A stretch of 25,275 nt of DNA from Enterococcus saigonensis (GCF_011397115.1 NZ_AP022824.1:1-25275), one strand, 5' to 3'; counted from the stretch's first letter, positions 7,167 through 15,010 are shown. The notes: generated by a model not told the origin, from the letters alone. Numbers and translations are program-made.

Positions 7167-7799
7167 ATGTCTATAGTTAAAATTGATAGTATTAATTTAA
7201 AAAAAATGAGTTTTTTCGATATTTATGACTTTGAGGATTTTTTTTTAGAAAATGCCTTGATAGAAAATGAGATAATAAGTGATCAATGTATTGAAAAATT
7301 ATTTATTGAAGATAGTATAATCGAACACTGTGAATTAAGTGGAAATAATTTTGTTAAAGCTGAATTTACTAACTGTATATTTAAAAATTGTGATTTTTCA
7401 AATACAGTCTTATCAGAATCGGTATTGTACAAATGTGAATTTATCAATTGTAAAATGTTAGGCTTAGATATTTCCGAAGCCTATATAAATACAAATTTAT
7501 TTTTAGAAAATAACATGGAAATGGTTAATTTATCAAGTGCTAATTTCAAAGAAGTTTCTTTCTCCGATTGTAATCTAACTAATACTGACTTGATAGATGC
7601 AAAGATGGTGAAAACCACATTTGACAGTTGTAAACTAGATAGTATGAATCTCACAGGAACTCTTTTAAAAAAAGTAGACATCAGCACTTGTCATTTTACT
7701 CATTTACCATTAAGTATTGAAACAATTTCTGGTAGTATCGTAAATGAACACCAAGCACTAATATTAGCAAGAGACCTTCTGAAAGTTAAAATAAAGTAG
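7167..7799 (+). CDS. Pentapeptide-repeat protein, Qnr/MfpA-like fold
   Basis: This 210-residue cytoplasmic protein has consecutive five-residue repeats of the A(D/N)LXX type from about 45 to 173 (for example CIFKN CDFSN TVLSE, ANFKE VSFSD CNLTN TDLID AKMVK). They predict a right-handed quadrilateral beta-helix. Many Cys and Phe occupy the inward-facing positions. The helical tail IVNEHQALILARDLLKVKIK resembles the C-terminal dimerisation segment of Qnr-type proteins. Those proteins mimic DNA and protect gyrase from quinolones, but repeat proteins of this class have other roles too, so gyrase protection is only a hypothesis here. The ribosome binding site GGGAGTG before the ATG at 7167 is good. 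It is the only gene between Xer sites B and C and carries its own upstream region, like a mobile cassette. Confidence 0.8.
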   Translation: MSIVKIDSINLKKMSFFDIYDFEDFFLENALIENEIISDQCIEKLFIEDSIIEHCELSGNNFVKAEFTNCIFKNCDFSNTVLSESVLYKCEFINCKMLGLDISEAYINTNLFLENNMEMVNLSSANFKEVSFSDCNLTNTDLIDAKMVKTTFDSCKLDSMNLTGTLLKKVDISTCHFTHLPLSIETISGSIVNEHQALILARDLLKVKIK

Positions 7800-7814
7800 C
7801 AAACTACTCTTTAG

Positions 7815-7842
7815 ACTAAGTATAACGCGATTTATGTTAAGT
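7815..7842 (+). other. dif-like Xer site C
   Basis: The XerC-like arm ACTAAGTATAA fits the ACT...TATAA half-site very well. The spacer is CGCGAT and the XerD-like arm TTATGTTAAGT. It lies 15 bases after the stop of the pentapeptide-repeat gene and 5 bases before a 21-bp palindrome. Confidence 0.65.
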
Positions 7843-7847
7843 CAAAA

Positions 7848-7897
7848 AATTATCTTTAAAAGTTGTACAATAAATAGTACAACTTTTAAAGATAATT
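7848..7897. promoter_or_regulatory. Perfect 21-bp palindrome: yefM operator and/or rep-operon terminator
   Basis: Arms 7848-7868 and 7877-7897 are perfectly complementary around an 8-base loop. The inner part contains TTGTACA and AGTACAA, like the TGTACA boxes bound by YefM-family antitoxins, and it lies just upstream of the yefM fragment. Read leftward the stem is followed by six T, so it could also terminate the repB operon that ends at 8003. Both roles may hold. Confidence 0.6.
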
Positions 7898-7909
7898 GGG
7901 GTGATAAAA

Positions 7910-7999
7910 ATGGAAGCAGTTGCTTATTCTAATTTTAGACAAAATTTGAGAAGTTATATGAAACAAGTAAACGAAGACGCGGATCCAATCATTTATTGA
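7910..7999 (+). pseudogene. yefM-type antitoxin, 5' fragment
   Basis: Twenty-nine codons begin MEAVAYSNFRQNLRSYMKQ, the typical N-terminal DNA-binding part of a Phd/YefM antitoxin. The ribosome binding site GGGGTG before the ATG is intact. After ...DADPII the frame leaves the family and stops after one more residue (Tyr), at the junction with the rep region near 7991. A complete YefM has roughly 85-90 residues. The C-terminal toxin-neutralising part and the YoeB/Txe toxin are both missing. It is probably the scar of a lost toxin-antitoxin module. Confidence 0.75.
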
Positions 8000-8002
8000 G
8001 TC

Positions 8003-8644
8003 TCATTTCCATAATTGCCACCATTTTTTTGATGCTTCTTTTTTCTCTATCATTACTTTCTCCTTTAATTGTTCCTGAAAGATGGTGTGCTCATTTCTAA
8101 GATTTTCTATTTCCTCTTGAGGTTGATTATCTACCTTCTCCTTTTTTATATCCTTTGAGGGCATTTTAAGAGCTTTTAAACTATCATTCTCCGACTTGTA
8201 TTCTTCTAGCAATTTTTTATCTTGCAAGGCTAGACGTTGCTGTTGGTCTAAGAGCTTTTGAGTTTGCTTTTGCGATTCCACCAAGCTTTTTATTTGTTCA
8301 TCTTTATTTATATTTTGAGATTCAAGGTATTCAATTTGGTGTTTAAGACTGTTTAAATAATCATTTAATGAACTATTTAATTCAACACCTTCAATATTCA
8401 TATTCGTTGTTATATTAGTTTTTTCTTGGTGTTTATCGGTATCTAATTCGCTGTTTGAACGACTGTTTAATTCAACACCGAGATTTTCTTTTATCTGTTT
8501 AACTGCTATAGCAGTTAATAACTTCATTCCGTTATTTCTAACTACATATTCGCTTGATATTTTAGAAACTTGATAATGAATTTTATTCTTGCTAACACCT
8601 AACTCATCCGCAAGCTCTTTGATTGTTTTTAAATTCTCACTCAT
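8003..8644 (-). CDS. RepB-associated HTH/coiled-coil protein (DUF536 type)
   Basis: This is a 213-residue protein. Residues 5-30 (KTIKELADELGVSKNKIHYQ) form a helix-turn-helix. Residues about 95-150 and 175-203 are coiled coil and include QKLLDQQQRLALQDKK (129-144), the hallmark of the DUF536 family. The tail ends in KKWWQLWK. Such genes follow repB on lactic-acid-bacterial theta plasmids and are thought to help copy control or maintenance; their exact role is not settled. I start it at the ATG at 8644, which overlaps the repB stop (ATGAGTGA) and has AAAGGAG in front. A longer frame to 8689 lacks such a signal. GVELNS occurs twice (56-61, 86-91), a small internal duplication. Its downstream terminator may be the palindrome at 7848-7897. 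Confidence 0.85.
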   Translation of the reverse strand: MSENLKTIKELADELGVSKNKIHYQVSKISSEYVVRNNGMKLLTAIAVKQIKENLGVELNSRSNSELDTDKHQEKTNITTNMNIEGVELNSSLNDYLNSLKHQIEYLESQNINKDEQIKSLVESQKQTQKLLDQQQRLALQDKKLLEEYKSENDSLKALKMPSKDIKKEKVDNQPQEEIENLRNEHTIFQEQLKEKVMIEKKEASKKWWQLWK

Positions 8645-9836
8645 GGCTTGCTCCTTTACCTCGAACATTTGCACGTTCTGGTTGTTCAAGGTCTTGTAAT
8701 TTTACAGTTGGCAAGTATTGTTCAATCGCTTTTTTCAAATACTTCGCCATATTTCCTTTTGAATACGGTGCTTGCTTCTCACGTACATACGACAAATGCG
8801 TTTTCACGCCCTCAAGTCCTCGTAAGGCTTTCAGTTCATCATAGCGTGGATAGACGTTCTTTTGTAAGCCTGACATGAGTGCAAGGTCGGTCATTTCATA
8901 CGGACTTAACAGCATGGAATCTAGCAACAAGCGTGTGTAGTTGCTTTGCATAGCTTCCGCATACAAAGCTTGTTCGGTTTGTTCTTTTTTTGCCTGCTCT
9001 TCTTGGTACAATGGATCATCTAACTTGTAACTGGTATCGTCTGCTTGCCATTTTTTCGTGATATGAAAGACAATCGAATCAATCGAACGTCCTTTTTTGA
9101 TTTTGTCATAGGCTACATTCAAATGGGTGTATTGATTAATTTCTTTAAGAGGTGCATTTAATATCCATTTTGTAAAATCTGTCATATTTTTATATTCATC
9201 GACTGTATTTGTCATAGCTCGTAATTCTTGCATCGAAATAGACGGATGGCGGTAGGCTTCGACTTGCTCCTCTCTGCGCCCACCCTTAGAACTATAATGC
9301 TCGTATTGGTTATAGTGCATGGATAACCACTTATACAACACAATGCTGTACTTGCTGTTTAACTCCATAATGTCACTAATAGCATATTGGGTAAAATTTT
9401 GCTTCAAGTCAATCAAATAAGGCATAATCGCTTGGTCAAAGCGGATCGTGACTTCATCATCATAATCATTCCACTTGATATAAGGGATTGGCACAATACT
9501 TTCAAATTCAAATCCTTTTCCAGTCTGCTCTCGCACTTCAAAATAAGCTTGTTTCTGCATTTTTTCAATGGCTTGTTTAAAGCGACTATGCTTGTCGTTG
9601 TCGGACACATCAAAGAAAGCAAACAATTCTTTTTTGGATAAGTAAATCGTATGGTCTTTCGGTGGATTGTCCGTATCAATGCACGATACCGCCAATTCAA
9701 AAATCTTTAGAGGGGTCTTATCCATTTTTGCTACGCTCGTAATCAAGTCATTGTGTTCCACGACTTTTCGTTTTGTCAGTTCATCCATGTACATCACCTG
9801 CTTTTTTACATGATTCGTTTCTGGTATACTGGCCAT
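8637..9836 (-). CDS. repB: Replication initiator RepB (Rep_3 family, lactococcal theta type)
   Basis: This 399-residue initiator should bind the iterons at 9955-10042 and open the origin for theta replication. Residues about 25-150 (VVEHNDLI, KTPLKIFELAVSCID, YLSKKELFAFFDVSD, RFKQAIEKMQKQAYF) form the first winged helix of Rep_3 proteins. Residues about 150-265 (ISDIMELNSKYSIVLYKWL, ISMQELRAM, WILNAPLKEIN) form the second. The last ~130 residues match the C-terminal region typical of Lactococcus-type RepB. I prefer the ATG at 9836 because GGAG lies 10 bases before it. The ATG at 9884 would add 16 residues but has no ribosome binding site. The end overlaps the DUF536-type gene by 8 bases, so the two are coupled. 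The operator-like repeat over its promoter suggests autoregulation. Confidence 0.92.
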   Translation of the reverse strand: MASIPETNHVKKQVMYMDELTKRKVVEHNDLITSVAKMDKTPLKIFELAVSCIDTDNPPKDHTIYLSKKELFAFFDVSDNDKHSRFKQAIEKMQKQAYFEVREQTGKGFEFESIVPIPYIKWNDYDDEVTIRFDQAIMPYLIDLKQNFTQYAISDIMELNSKYSIVLYKWLSMHYNQYEHYSSKGGRREEQVEAYRHPSISMQELRAMTNTVDEYKNMTDFTKWILNAPLKEINQYTHLNVAYDKIKKGRSIDSIVFHITKKWQADDTSYKLDDPLYQEEQAKKEQTEQALYAEAMQSNYTRLLLDSMLLSPYEMTDLALMSGLQKNVYPRYDELKALRGLEGVKTHLSYVREKQAPYSKGNMAKYLKKAIEQYLPTVKLQDLEQPERANVRGKGASHE

Positions 9837-9896
9837 AGAAAATACGCTCCTTTGCGTGTTTTGGTTAGGCATAGAGAAAGACATTTTACAGTGGTA

Positions 9897-9935
9897 TTTT
9901 CTCTATGCTCTTATTATAGCACTATATAGAGAAAA
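9897..9935 (-). promoter_or_regulatory. repB promoter within an inverted repeat
   Basis: A leftward -10 TATAAT lies at 9918-9913; the -35 is weak. A perfect 10-bp inverted repeat (TTTTCTCTAT at 9897-9906 and ATAGAGAAAA at 9926-9935) brackets it. The CTCT core recurs in the iterons. In this plasmid family RepB represses its own promoter through such a repeat. Confidence 0.55.
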
Positions 9936-9954
9936 ATAAATGCAACTTCTCTCT

Positions 9955-10042
9955 GTATACACAGTTTTTTCTCTCTGTATACACAGTTTTTTCTCTCTGT
10001 ATACACAGTTTTTTCTCTCTGTATACACAGTTTTTTCTCTCT
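9955..10042. repeat. Replication origin iterons, four 22-bp tandem units
   Basis: There are four exact units beginning at 9955, 9977, 9999 and 10021. Each contains GTATACACAG followed by a T run and CTCTCT. A partial unit lies just before 9955. They sit upstream of repB, as in lactococcal theta plasmids, and are the expected RepB binding sites. Confidence 0.9.
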
Positions 10043-10704
10043 GTTTAATCTCGCAAACCCTTGCTAAAACTGCCTTTTTCGGCACGCAAAAGGTTTAAAA
10101 GATTTAAAAGATTTAAAATATATAAGATAAATTAAAAAGGCTTCGCCCTCTCGTTCACTTCGGTTAAAAAATCTAAAAGATCAAAATCGTACAGTAATAA
10201 ATGCAAAAAGGAGTGAGCGAAAAACACGCTCACATTGTACTTGCAGCGTTCACTTCGTTCACTTGCGAAAAGAAAAGAGCAAACCCTCTTTTAGGGATTT
10301 TCTTGATTGGCTCTAATTGCTCGTATACGCTGTTTTAATTGTTTGACTAGATAAATACGCCTATCTGGCAATCAAACGCCTTACAGGCGGTCAGGGCAAG
10401 CCCTAACGACCCTTGAATTAAAAACCTACATGAATAATTGTTTTTTAATTCCAAACAAAACAGTTCATTTAAAATCAATTTAAACCCACTTTAAACCCAC
10501 TTAAAATCGTTTCTAAGGCGTTTTAATCTTACATTTGAATAAATAGACGTTTAATATGAAAAACGCCTTAAAACGAATTTTATGACGTTTTTTGAGAAAA
10601 TTGTTTTTTACCCGCACGTTTACTTTTGATTAAACTAGCGAAGTCTGTTTAATTAAAAGTAAATGTTTAGTTGAGCAAAGCGAAACCAGAAAGGAGCAAA
10701 CAAC
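10043..10704. other. Gene-free origin-proximal stretch with repeats and hairpins
   Basis: I see no credible gene. At 10094-10119 TTTAAAAGA repeats at 9-base spacing about three times, a likely easily melted origin element. Inverted repeats lie at 10213-10219/10227-10233 (GTGAGCG/CGCTCAC), 10415-10425/10440-10451 (GAATTAAAAAC) and 10514-10524/10560-10570 (TAAGGCGTTTT). An 11-bp direct repeat TTAAACCCACT occupies 10480-10501. Confidence 0.6.
10619..10663. promoter_or_regulatory. 17-bp inverted repeat before the small gene
   Basis: Arms 10619-10635 and 10647-10663 are complementary with one mismatch and an 11-base loop. They lie about 40 bases before the start codon at 10705. It could be an operator or a leader hairpin. 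No clear -35/-10 pair was found. Confidence 0.4.
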
Positions 10705-10968
10705 ATGACCTTAGATTACAGAAAAACATTTGAAATTGAGATAATCAATGAATTTCAATCAGCGATTCACTCAAAAATGTTGAACTATGTTTTAAATAAT
10801 GAACTCGATAAAAGTGATTCGACAAACCTACAAGTAAATTTATTAAAACAATTATCAAACATGAACCAAATTAATTTATTTGAATTATCTTTAGAAGAAT
10901 TAGAAGCCTATCACGACTATTTACGAACGATAAAAAAATATGCCGATAACATCACACGAACAGCGTGA
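10705..10968 (+). CDS. Small acidic helical protein of unknown function
   Basis: This 87-residue protein has a strong ribosome binding site (AAAGGAG, 8 bases before the ATG). The sequence is rich in Leu, Asn and Glu and looks all-helical (for example EIEIINEFQSAIHSKMLNYV and LFELSLEELEAYHDYLRTI). There is no Cys, signal peptide or membrane segment. I do not recognise the family. It lies between the replication origin and the oriT-like region, so a part in copy control, maintenance or transfer is conceivable. The mainly silent differences from the copy at 2269 argue that it is a real protein. Confidence 0.65.
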   Translation: MTLDYRKTFEIEIINEFQSAIHSKMLNYVLNNELDKSDSTNLQVNLLKQLSNMNQINLFELSLEELEAYHDYLRTIKKYADNITRTA

Positions 10969-10969
10969 G

Positions 10970-11290
10970 TTTTAACAAACACGCTTGACGATAAAACGAA
11001 ATGTAAATTAAGTTTTATAGCACAATTACCACTAAATAAAATTTAGGGGTATAAGTGCGCCCTTAAAACTAAGGGGTTCATTTCTACAAAGTTAATCTGA
11101 CAACTATTCCCTTAGCGATTTTTACTAAGGGCGCACTTATACGCAGTAAAAAAATCTAGCGAATTTTTTCTACGTTGTGCTAAGGGCGCACTTACACTCA
11201 CCAAAATTTTTTGGTGTCTATCGTGCTAAAAAAGAGGACAGATCACTTGCGTGACGTGTACTCTTTTTTCGTCAAGCGTGTTGGTTAAAA
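10970..11290. other. Putative oriT: three MOBQ-type nick motifs inside a 22-bp inverted repeat
   Basis: TAAGTGCGCCCTTA occurs at 11052-11065 (+), 11126-11139 (-) and 11181-11194 (-). The core TAAGTGCGCCCT is the nick region I know from RSF1010/R1162 and from Gram-positive oriTs such as pIP501. The third copy is preceded on its strand, 4 bases away, by a perfect hairpin (CACCAAAA/TTTTGGTG, 11199-11216), the usual oriT layout. A 22-bp inverted repeat with one mismatch encloses everything (10970-10991 and 11269-11290). An AAAAAAGAG/CTCTTTTTT stem (about 11229-11269) may act as a terminator. No relaxase gene is present, so transfer would need one in trans. Confidence 0.6.
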
Positions 11291-11366
11291 TTCGCTTTAC
11301 TCATGTTAAAATCTTGTTGAACTAGTTTCTTTTATTGCTAGTAATTTTTTTACCTAGTTTTGTATT

Positions 11367-11537
11367 TTGTGGCAAGCCAGCTTCCTAAACGGGTTTTTAC
11401 TTTACGAGTTGGATAAGGCAAGTTATTCAGGATCAATTAGATCCACCCTTTCAAATAAAGCGAACGACCCTAACACACCAAATCGGACTGTTTTTGATCC
11501 ATACACTTCTAGAAATATTTTCGCAGCCCGATCGTAA
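11367..11537 (+). pseudogene. Possible remnant of an unrecognised gene
   Basis: A 56-residue open frame starts at a TTG without a ribosome binding site. It ends with sensible-looking composition (YSGSIRSTLSNKAND, then VFDPYTSRNIFAARS and a stop). It reads like the tail of a longer protein but I cannot name the family. It lies between the oriT-like region and the resistance module, where a mobilisation gene could have been lost. It may also be chance. The remainder of 11291-11702 shows only an imperfect AATTCCGAAT hairpin. Confidence 0.28.
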
Positions 11538-11702
11538 AAATGAAGAAATAGAAGATCATTAATTGGCTAAAAATTCCGAATAAAATAACAAGTTCATTCA
11601 GAATTGAAAGGGAACTTTCACAAAGTTTTTAAGAAAAAGACGGCTGTTACATCAATCTTTTTCGGGTTGAAAAGAGGTAGACCAATTGCGATTCACAAAG
11701 AA

Positions 11703-11730
11703 AGCCCCTGGAATGGTTGATCCAGGGGCT
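11703..11730 (-). terminator. Terminator of the tet operon, lap 2
   Basis: Copy of 3263-3290. Confidence 0.75.
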
Positions 11731-11758
11731 ACTTCGTTTAAAAGAGATTATGGTAACT
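11731..11758 (+). other. dif-like Xer site D, lap 2
   Basis: Identical copy of 3291-3318. Confidence 0.6.
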
Positions 11759-11772
11759 AAGAGGTTAAATAA

Positions 11773-13146
11773 CTATTTTATTTTTGGCTCAGAGTACACT
11801 TTGATAGTAATTAACCAACTAAAAATAATTATTATAGAAAAAATAAGTAACATATTGCTATATAAATATGATTGAGAAGAAACATTTATAGGAATAATTT
11901 TTTTATTTAGTATGTCTACAGACAGTAATCCTCCTACAACTGCGATTCCTAGTCCTTCAGATAAGAAACTTGTAAAATTAAGTAAACTCATTCCTGAACC
12001 ACTTTCTTTTGTAGTTAAACTACTTGAAACAATTGTAGATATAACCGTTTTTGTAAAGGACAGACCTCCAAATATAAAAATAATTAATATAGTAATTAAA
12101 AAAGGTGTCGTTTCAACAAACAGTGCAGCCAATAGAAAACTAATTGATAACAACATAGCTCCTATAGTTAACACGAATATTGGTCCTTTTTTATCTACTA
12201 GTATTCCACCAAAGTAACCAAAAATAATGACACTAACAGCTCCTGGAAAGATAATCCCGTTACCAATGGCAAGTGTACTTAACTGATATAAATCTCTCAT
12301 CATATAAGGAACCATTGAAATAAATCCTGCCACCGTTCCAAAAAAAAGACCTCCACAAACAATACCAACCATAAAAGATCGGTTTTCACCTAATTTAGGC
12401 TCAATAAACGGCTCATCCACTTTTTTTATGTGCTTAATAAAAATAATGAAAATAACGAAACTTATTCCTAAGAAATATAATTTATATGATGTGGTAAACA
12501 CCATAAAAGTTACTATGCTTAACGACATTAATACTAATCCTATAAAATCAAAACTTCCCTTTTTAATCGGTTCATGATCAAGCATTTTGATAAGAAAAGG
12601 AACTGATATTAAAGTTCCTAAAGGTAATATCAATAGATAAGACCAATGAATATATTCAGCTATCATTCCACCGATAGATGGACCTAGAGCTTCACCCATT
12701 GCAACAATGGAACCAATAAGTCCAAAAGCCTTTCCCTGGCTCTCCCTTGGAATATATTTAGCAACAACCACCATAATTAACGCAGGAAAAGCTGCAGCTC
12801 CTGTACCTTGAATGAATCGTGATAATAATAATACAGGAAATGATGTATGACCTATAAAACCCATAATTGAACCTATACAATTTAATAAAATTCCTGTTAA
12901 TAACAGTTTCTTAATACCAACATAATCAGAAACTTTGCCATATATGGCTGTTCCTACAGAAAAACTTAACATGAACGATGTATTAATCCAATTTATACTT
13001 GCAGGAGCTTTTCCAAAGTAATTCGCTACATCAGGAAAAGATACATTTAGAACCATTTCATTTAGTACACTAAAGAAAGATAAAAAGCAAAGCCAAAGTA
13101 ATAATTTGTTGTATTGTGATTTATGGTTTGACGAATTAGAATTCAT
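11773..13146 (-). CDS. tet: Tet(L)/Tet(K)-like efflux transporter, lap 2
   Basis: Identical protein to 3333-4706 (457 residues), described there. This is the same physical gene on the circle. Confidence 0.9.
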   Translation of the reverse strand: MNSNSSNHKSQYNKLLLWLCFLSFFSVLNEMVLNVSFPDVANYFGKAPASINWINTSFMLSFSVGTAIYGKVSDYVGIKKLLLTGILLNCIGSIMGFIGHTSFPVLLLSRFIQGTGAAAFPALIMVVVAKYIPRESQGKAFGLIGSIVAMGEALGPSIGGMIAEYIHWSYLLILPLGTLISVPFLIKMLDHEPIKKGSFDFIGLVLMSLSIVTFMVFTTSYKLYFLGISFVIFIIFIKHIKKVDEPFIEPKLGENRSFMVGIVCGGLFFGTVAGFISMVPYMMRDLYQLSTLAIGNGIIFPGAVSVIIFGYFGGILVDKKGPIFVLTIGAMLLSISFLLAALFVETTPFLITILIIFIFGGLSFTKTVISTIVSSSLTTKESGSGMSLLNFTSFLSEGLGIAVVGGLLSVDILNKKIIPINVSSQSYLYSNMLLIFSIIIIFSWLITIKVYSEPKIK

Positions 13147-13150
13147 TTCT

Positions 13151-15010
13151 TCACTCTTTCCCTTTAATTAATAAAGATTTTATCCTATCAACTTTTCCTT
13201 GTTGATATAAACTTTTATCTACCACTTCTTGATAAGATACAATTTTATTTTTTATATAGGCTTGTCCATTAAATAGTTCATTACTCTTTTCTTCAAATAT
13301 TAAAAATAAAGATTGAGGTAACTTTGCAATTAAATTAAATTCATCTTCTACCTCTGATACATTTAAGACATTTCCCTCTAATTTTCCGAGTTCACTAATA
13401 GCCTTCCCTAAATAATCTTTATTTGCAGATACATCTATCTCTACTACTGGTTCTACAATGACTGTTTTAGAATTTAACAATGCTTTATACAATGCATATG
13501 GTGTTAACTTTCTAAATTCAGATGGTGTACTGACTGGACTAAAAAATTCAGCATCTGTCAACGTTACTTTTACATTGGTTAATTCAAAATCATAAAGACC
13601 TGTTTTAGTTGAACTAAACACACTATCTTTAATAGCATTTTGAAATGACTGTTTCAGATAACCTGTTGTCACTAAACTATCAAATTGAATGCCTGATAGG
13701 TTACTCGGTTCAACTTTCAAGGTCATCGTTGCCCAATAGGGATTAAGTGATTCATCTACATCAATTGTGCCTATTCCTATTTCTTCTATAATTTCTTTAT
13801 AAACAATTGTTGGTAATGATAATTTAAGCGTCTTAAAAGAGTAACGTCTGCGTATAGTTTCTTCTAAGTATTCTCGTTGAACTCGACCAAAAATTTTCAT
13901 TGAGATTTCTGAAGTTTCTTTATCAATTGAGAAATCAAGTAATGGATCTTCTTCTGATAATTCAGTTAATAAGTCTAGTAACGTCATTCTCTCTTCTTCC
14001 CCAACTTGGAAAGTGATTTTTAAACTTGGGCTAGGTAAAGATAGCTCATTAGTTAAAGGTTCTCCTAAGAAATCTTGAATCTTTAATTCTTTACATTTTG
14101 GAAACATAAAAATATCTCCTGTTTGAATACTATTTGCTTCTACAAATTGGTTGTCTTGTAATACTAAAAAACGTGGTAGCTTCTTTTCTTCTTGATTATT
14201 TAACAAATAAGTTTGGTTCTTACTTATTTCACCGGATAGTAATCTAAAATAAGCTTGTTTTTGACCATTCATAAAAGTAATTTTATATAAATATGCAGAT
14301 AAATTATCCTTACTTTTATCAACTAAATCAAAGCTACCTAATAAATTTAATAAAGTATCTATCCCTTCTCCTGTCACAGCCGAACCTAAAATTAAAGGAT
14401 AACTTTCATTCATTAAAGTTCGTTGGTTCAACTCATTTTTTAGCTCTATTTCACTTATTAATACATCATTCATAAACTTTTCAAGTAGATAAGGACTGTT
14501 TTCGATTAAAGTATCTCTACTTTCTTGACTAAACAAGGATTCTACTAGAACAAGATGACTCGTCAATTTATTCTTGATTTCAGAAATCAGATATTCTGGT
14601 CTTGCTGTTTCTATATCTATTTTATTTAAGAAAAAGATAGTCGGTATCTTGGCTTCTTGTAATGTATCAAAAATCCTTCTTGTTTGAGTTGGGAGTTCTC
14701 CTAAACTTGAAACGACTAAAACAGCTATATCAATAACGTTTAGTGACCTCACTACTTCACCATAAAATTCAATATGTCCAGGCATATCAACCAAATTTAT
14801 TTTTGTTTGACACCACTCTAAAGAAACAGAAGCTGTTTTTATTGTAATGCCTCTTTCTTTCTCTAAATCAAGGGTATCAGTAATAGTATCACCCTTCTTA
14901 ATACTTCCTTGCTTATAATTTTCATGGGTTCTACTATACAAACTTTCTGTTAAAGATGTTTTTCCAGCGTCTACATGAGCGACAATTCCTACATTAATAA
15001 TTTTTTTCAT
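13151..15010 (-). CDS. tet: Divergent tetracycline ribosomal protection protein, lap 2
   Basis: Identical protein to 4711-6570 (619 residues from the ATG at 15010), described there. Confidence 0.87.
   Translation of the reverse strand: MKKIINVGIVAHVDAGKTSLTESLYSRTHENYKQGSIKKGDTITDTLDLEKERGITIKTASVSLEWCQTKINLVDMPGHIEFYGEVVRSLNVIDIAVLVVSSLGELPTQTRRIFDTLQEAKIPTIFFLNKIDIETARPEYLISEIKNKLTSHLVLVESLFSQESRDTLIENSPYLLEKFMNDVLISEIELKNELNQRTLMNESYPLILGSAVTGEGIDTLLNLLGSFDLVDKSKDNLSAYLYKITFMNGQKQAYFRLLSGEISKNQTYLLNNQEEKKLPRFLVLQDNQFVEANSIQTGDIFMFPKCKELKIQDFLGEPLTNELSLPSPSLKITFQVGEEERMTLLDLLTELSEEDPLLDFSIDKETSEISMKIFGRVQREYLEETIRRRYSFKTLKLSLPTIVYKEIIEEIGIGTIDVDESLNPYWATMTLKVEPSNLSGIQFDSLVTTGYLKQSFQNAIKDSVFSSTKTGLYDFELTNVKVTLTDAEFFSPVSTPSEFRKLTPYALYKALLNSKTVIVEPVVEIDVSANKDYLGKAISELGKLEGNVLNVSEVEDEFNLIAKLPQSLFLIFEEKSNELFNGQAYIKNKIVSYQEVVDKSLYQQGKVDRIKSLLIKGKE

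Larger units (their letters stand above)
1..8394. repeat. Lap 1 of the 8.44-kb plasmid unit, head unreliable
   Basis: Base 1 corresponds to base 8395 of the next lap. From about 2955 to 8394 this lap matches laps 2 and 3. From 1 to about 2955 it has many one- or two-base indels, mostly in homopolymers, and is about 46 bases short overall. Between about 2145 and 2730 it also has true substitutions. Genes in 1-2955 should be read from lap 2 or 3. Confidence 0.93.

Noticed and set aside
9903..10085. Leftward 60-codon frame with repeated REKTVYTE-like peptides
   Set aside because: It is the translation of the 22-bp iterons and their flank. The repeats follow the DNA units and there is no gene signal.
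11284..11311. TCATGTTAAAA as a fifth Xer site
   Set aside because: The left arm (GTTAAAATTCG) does not resemble an XerC half-site, and the position overlaps the arm of the 22-bp inverted repeat.
11409..11437. GGATAA, six bases, then TTATTCAGG as a degenerate Xer site
   Set aside because: The spacing fits, but apart from TTAT the right arm does not match, so chance in AT-rich DNA is likelier.
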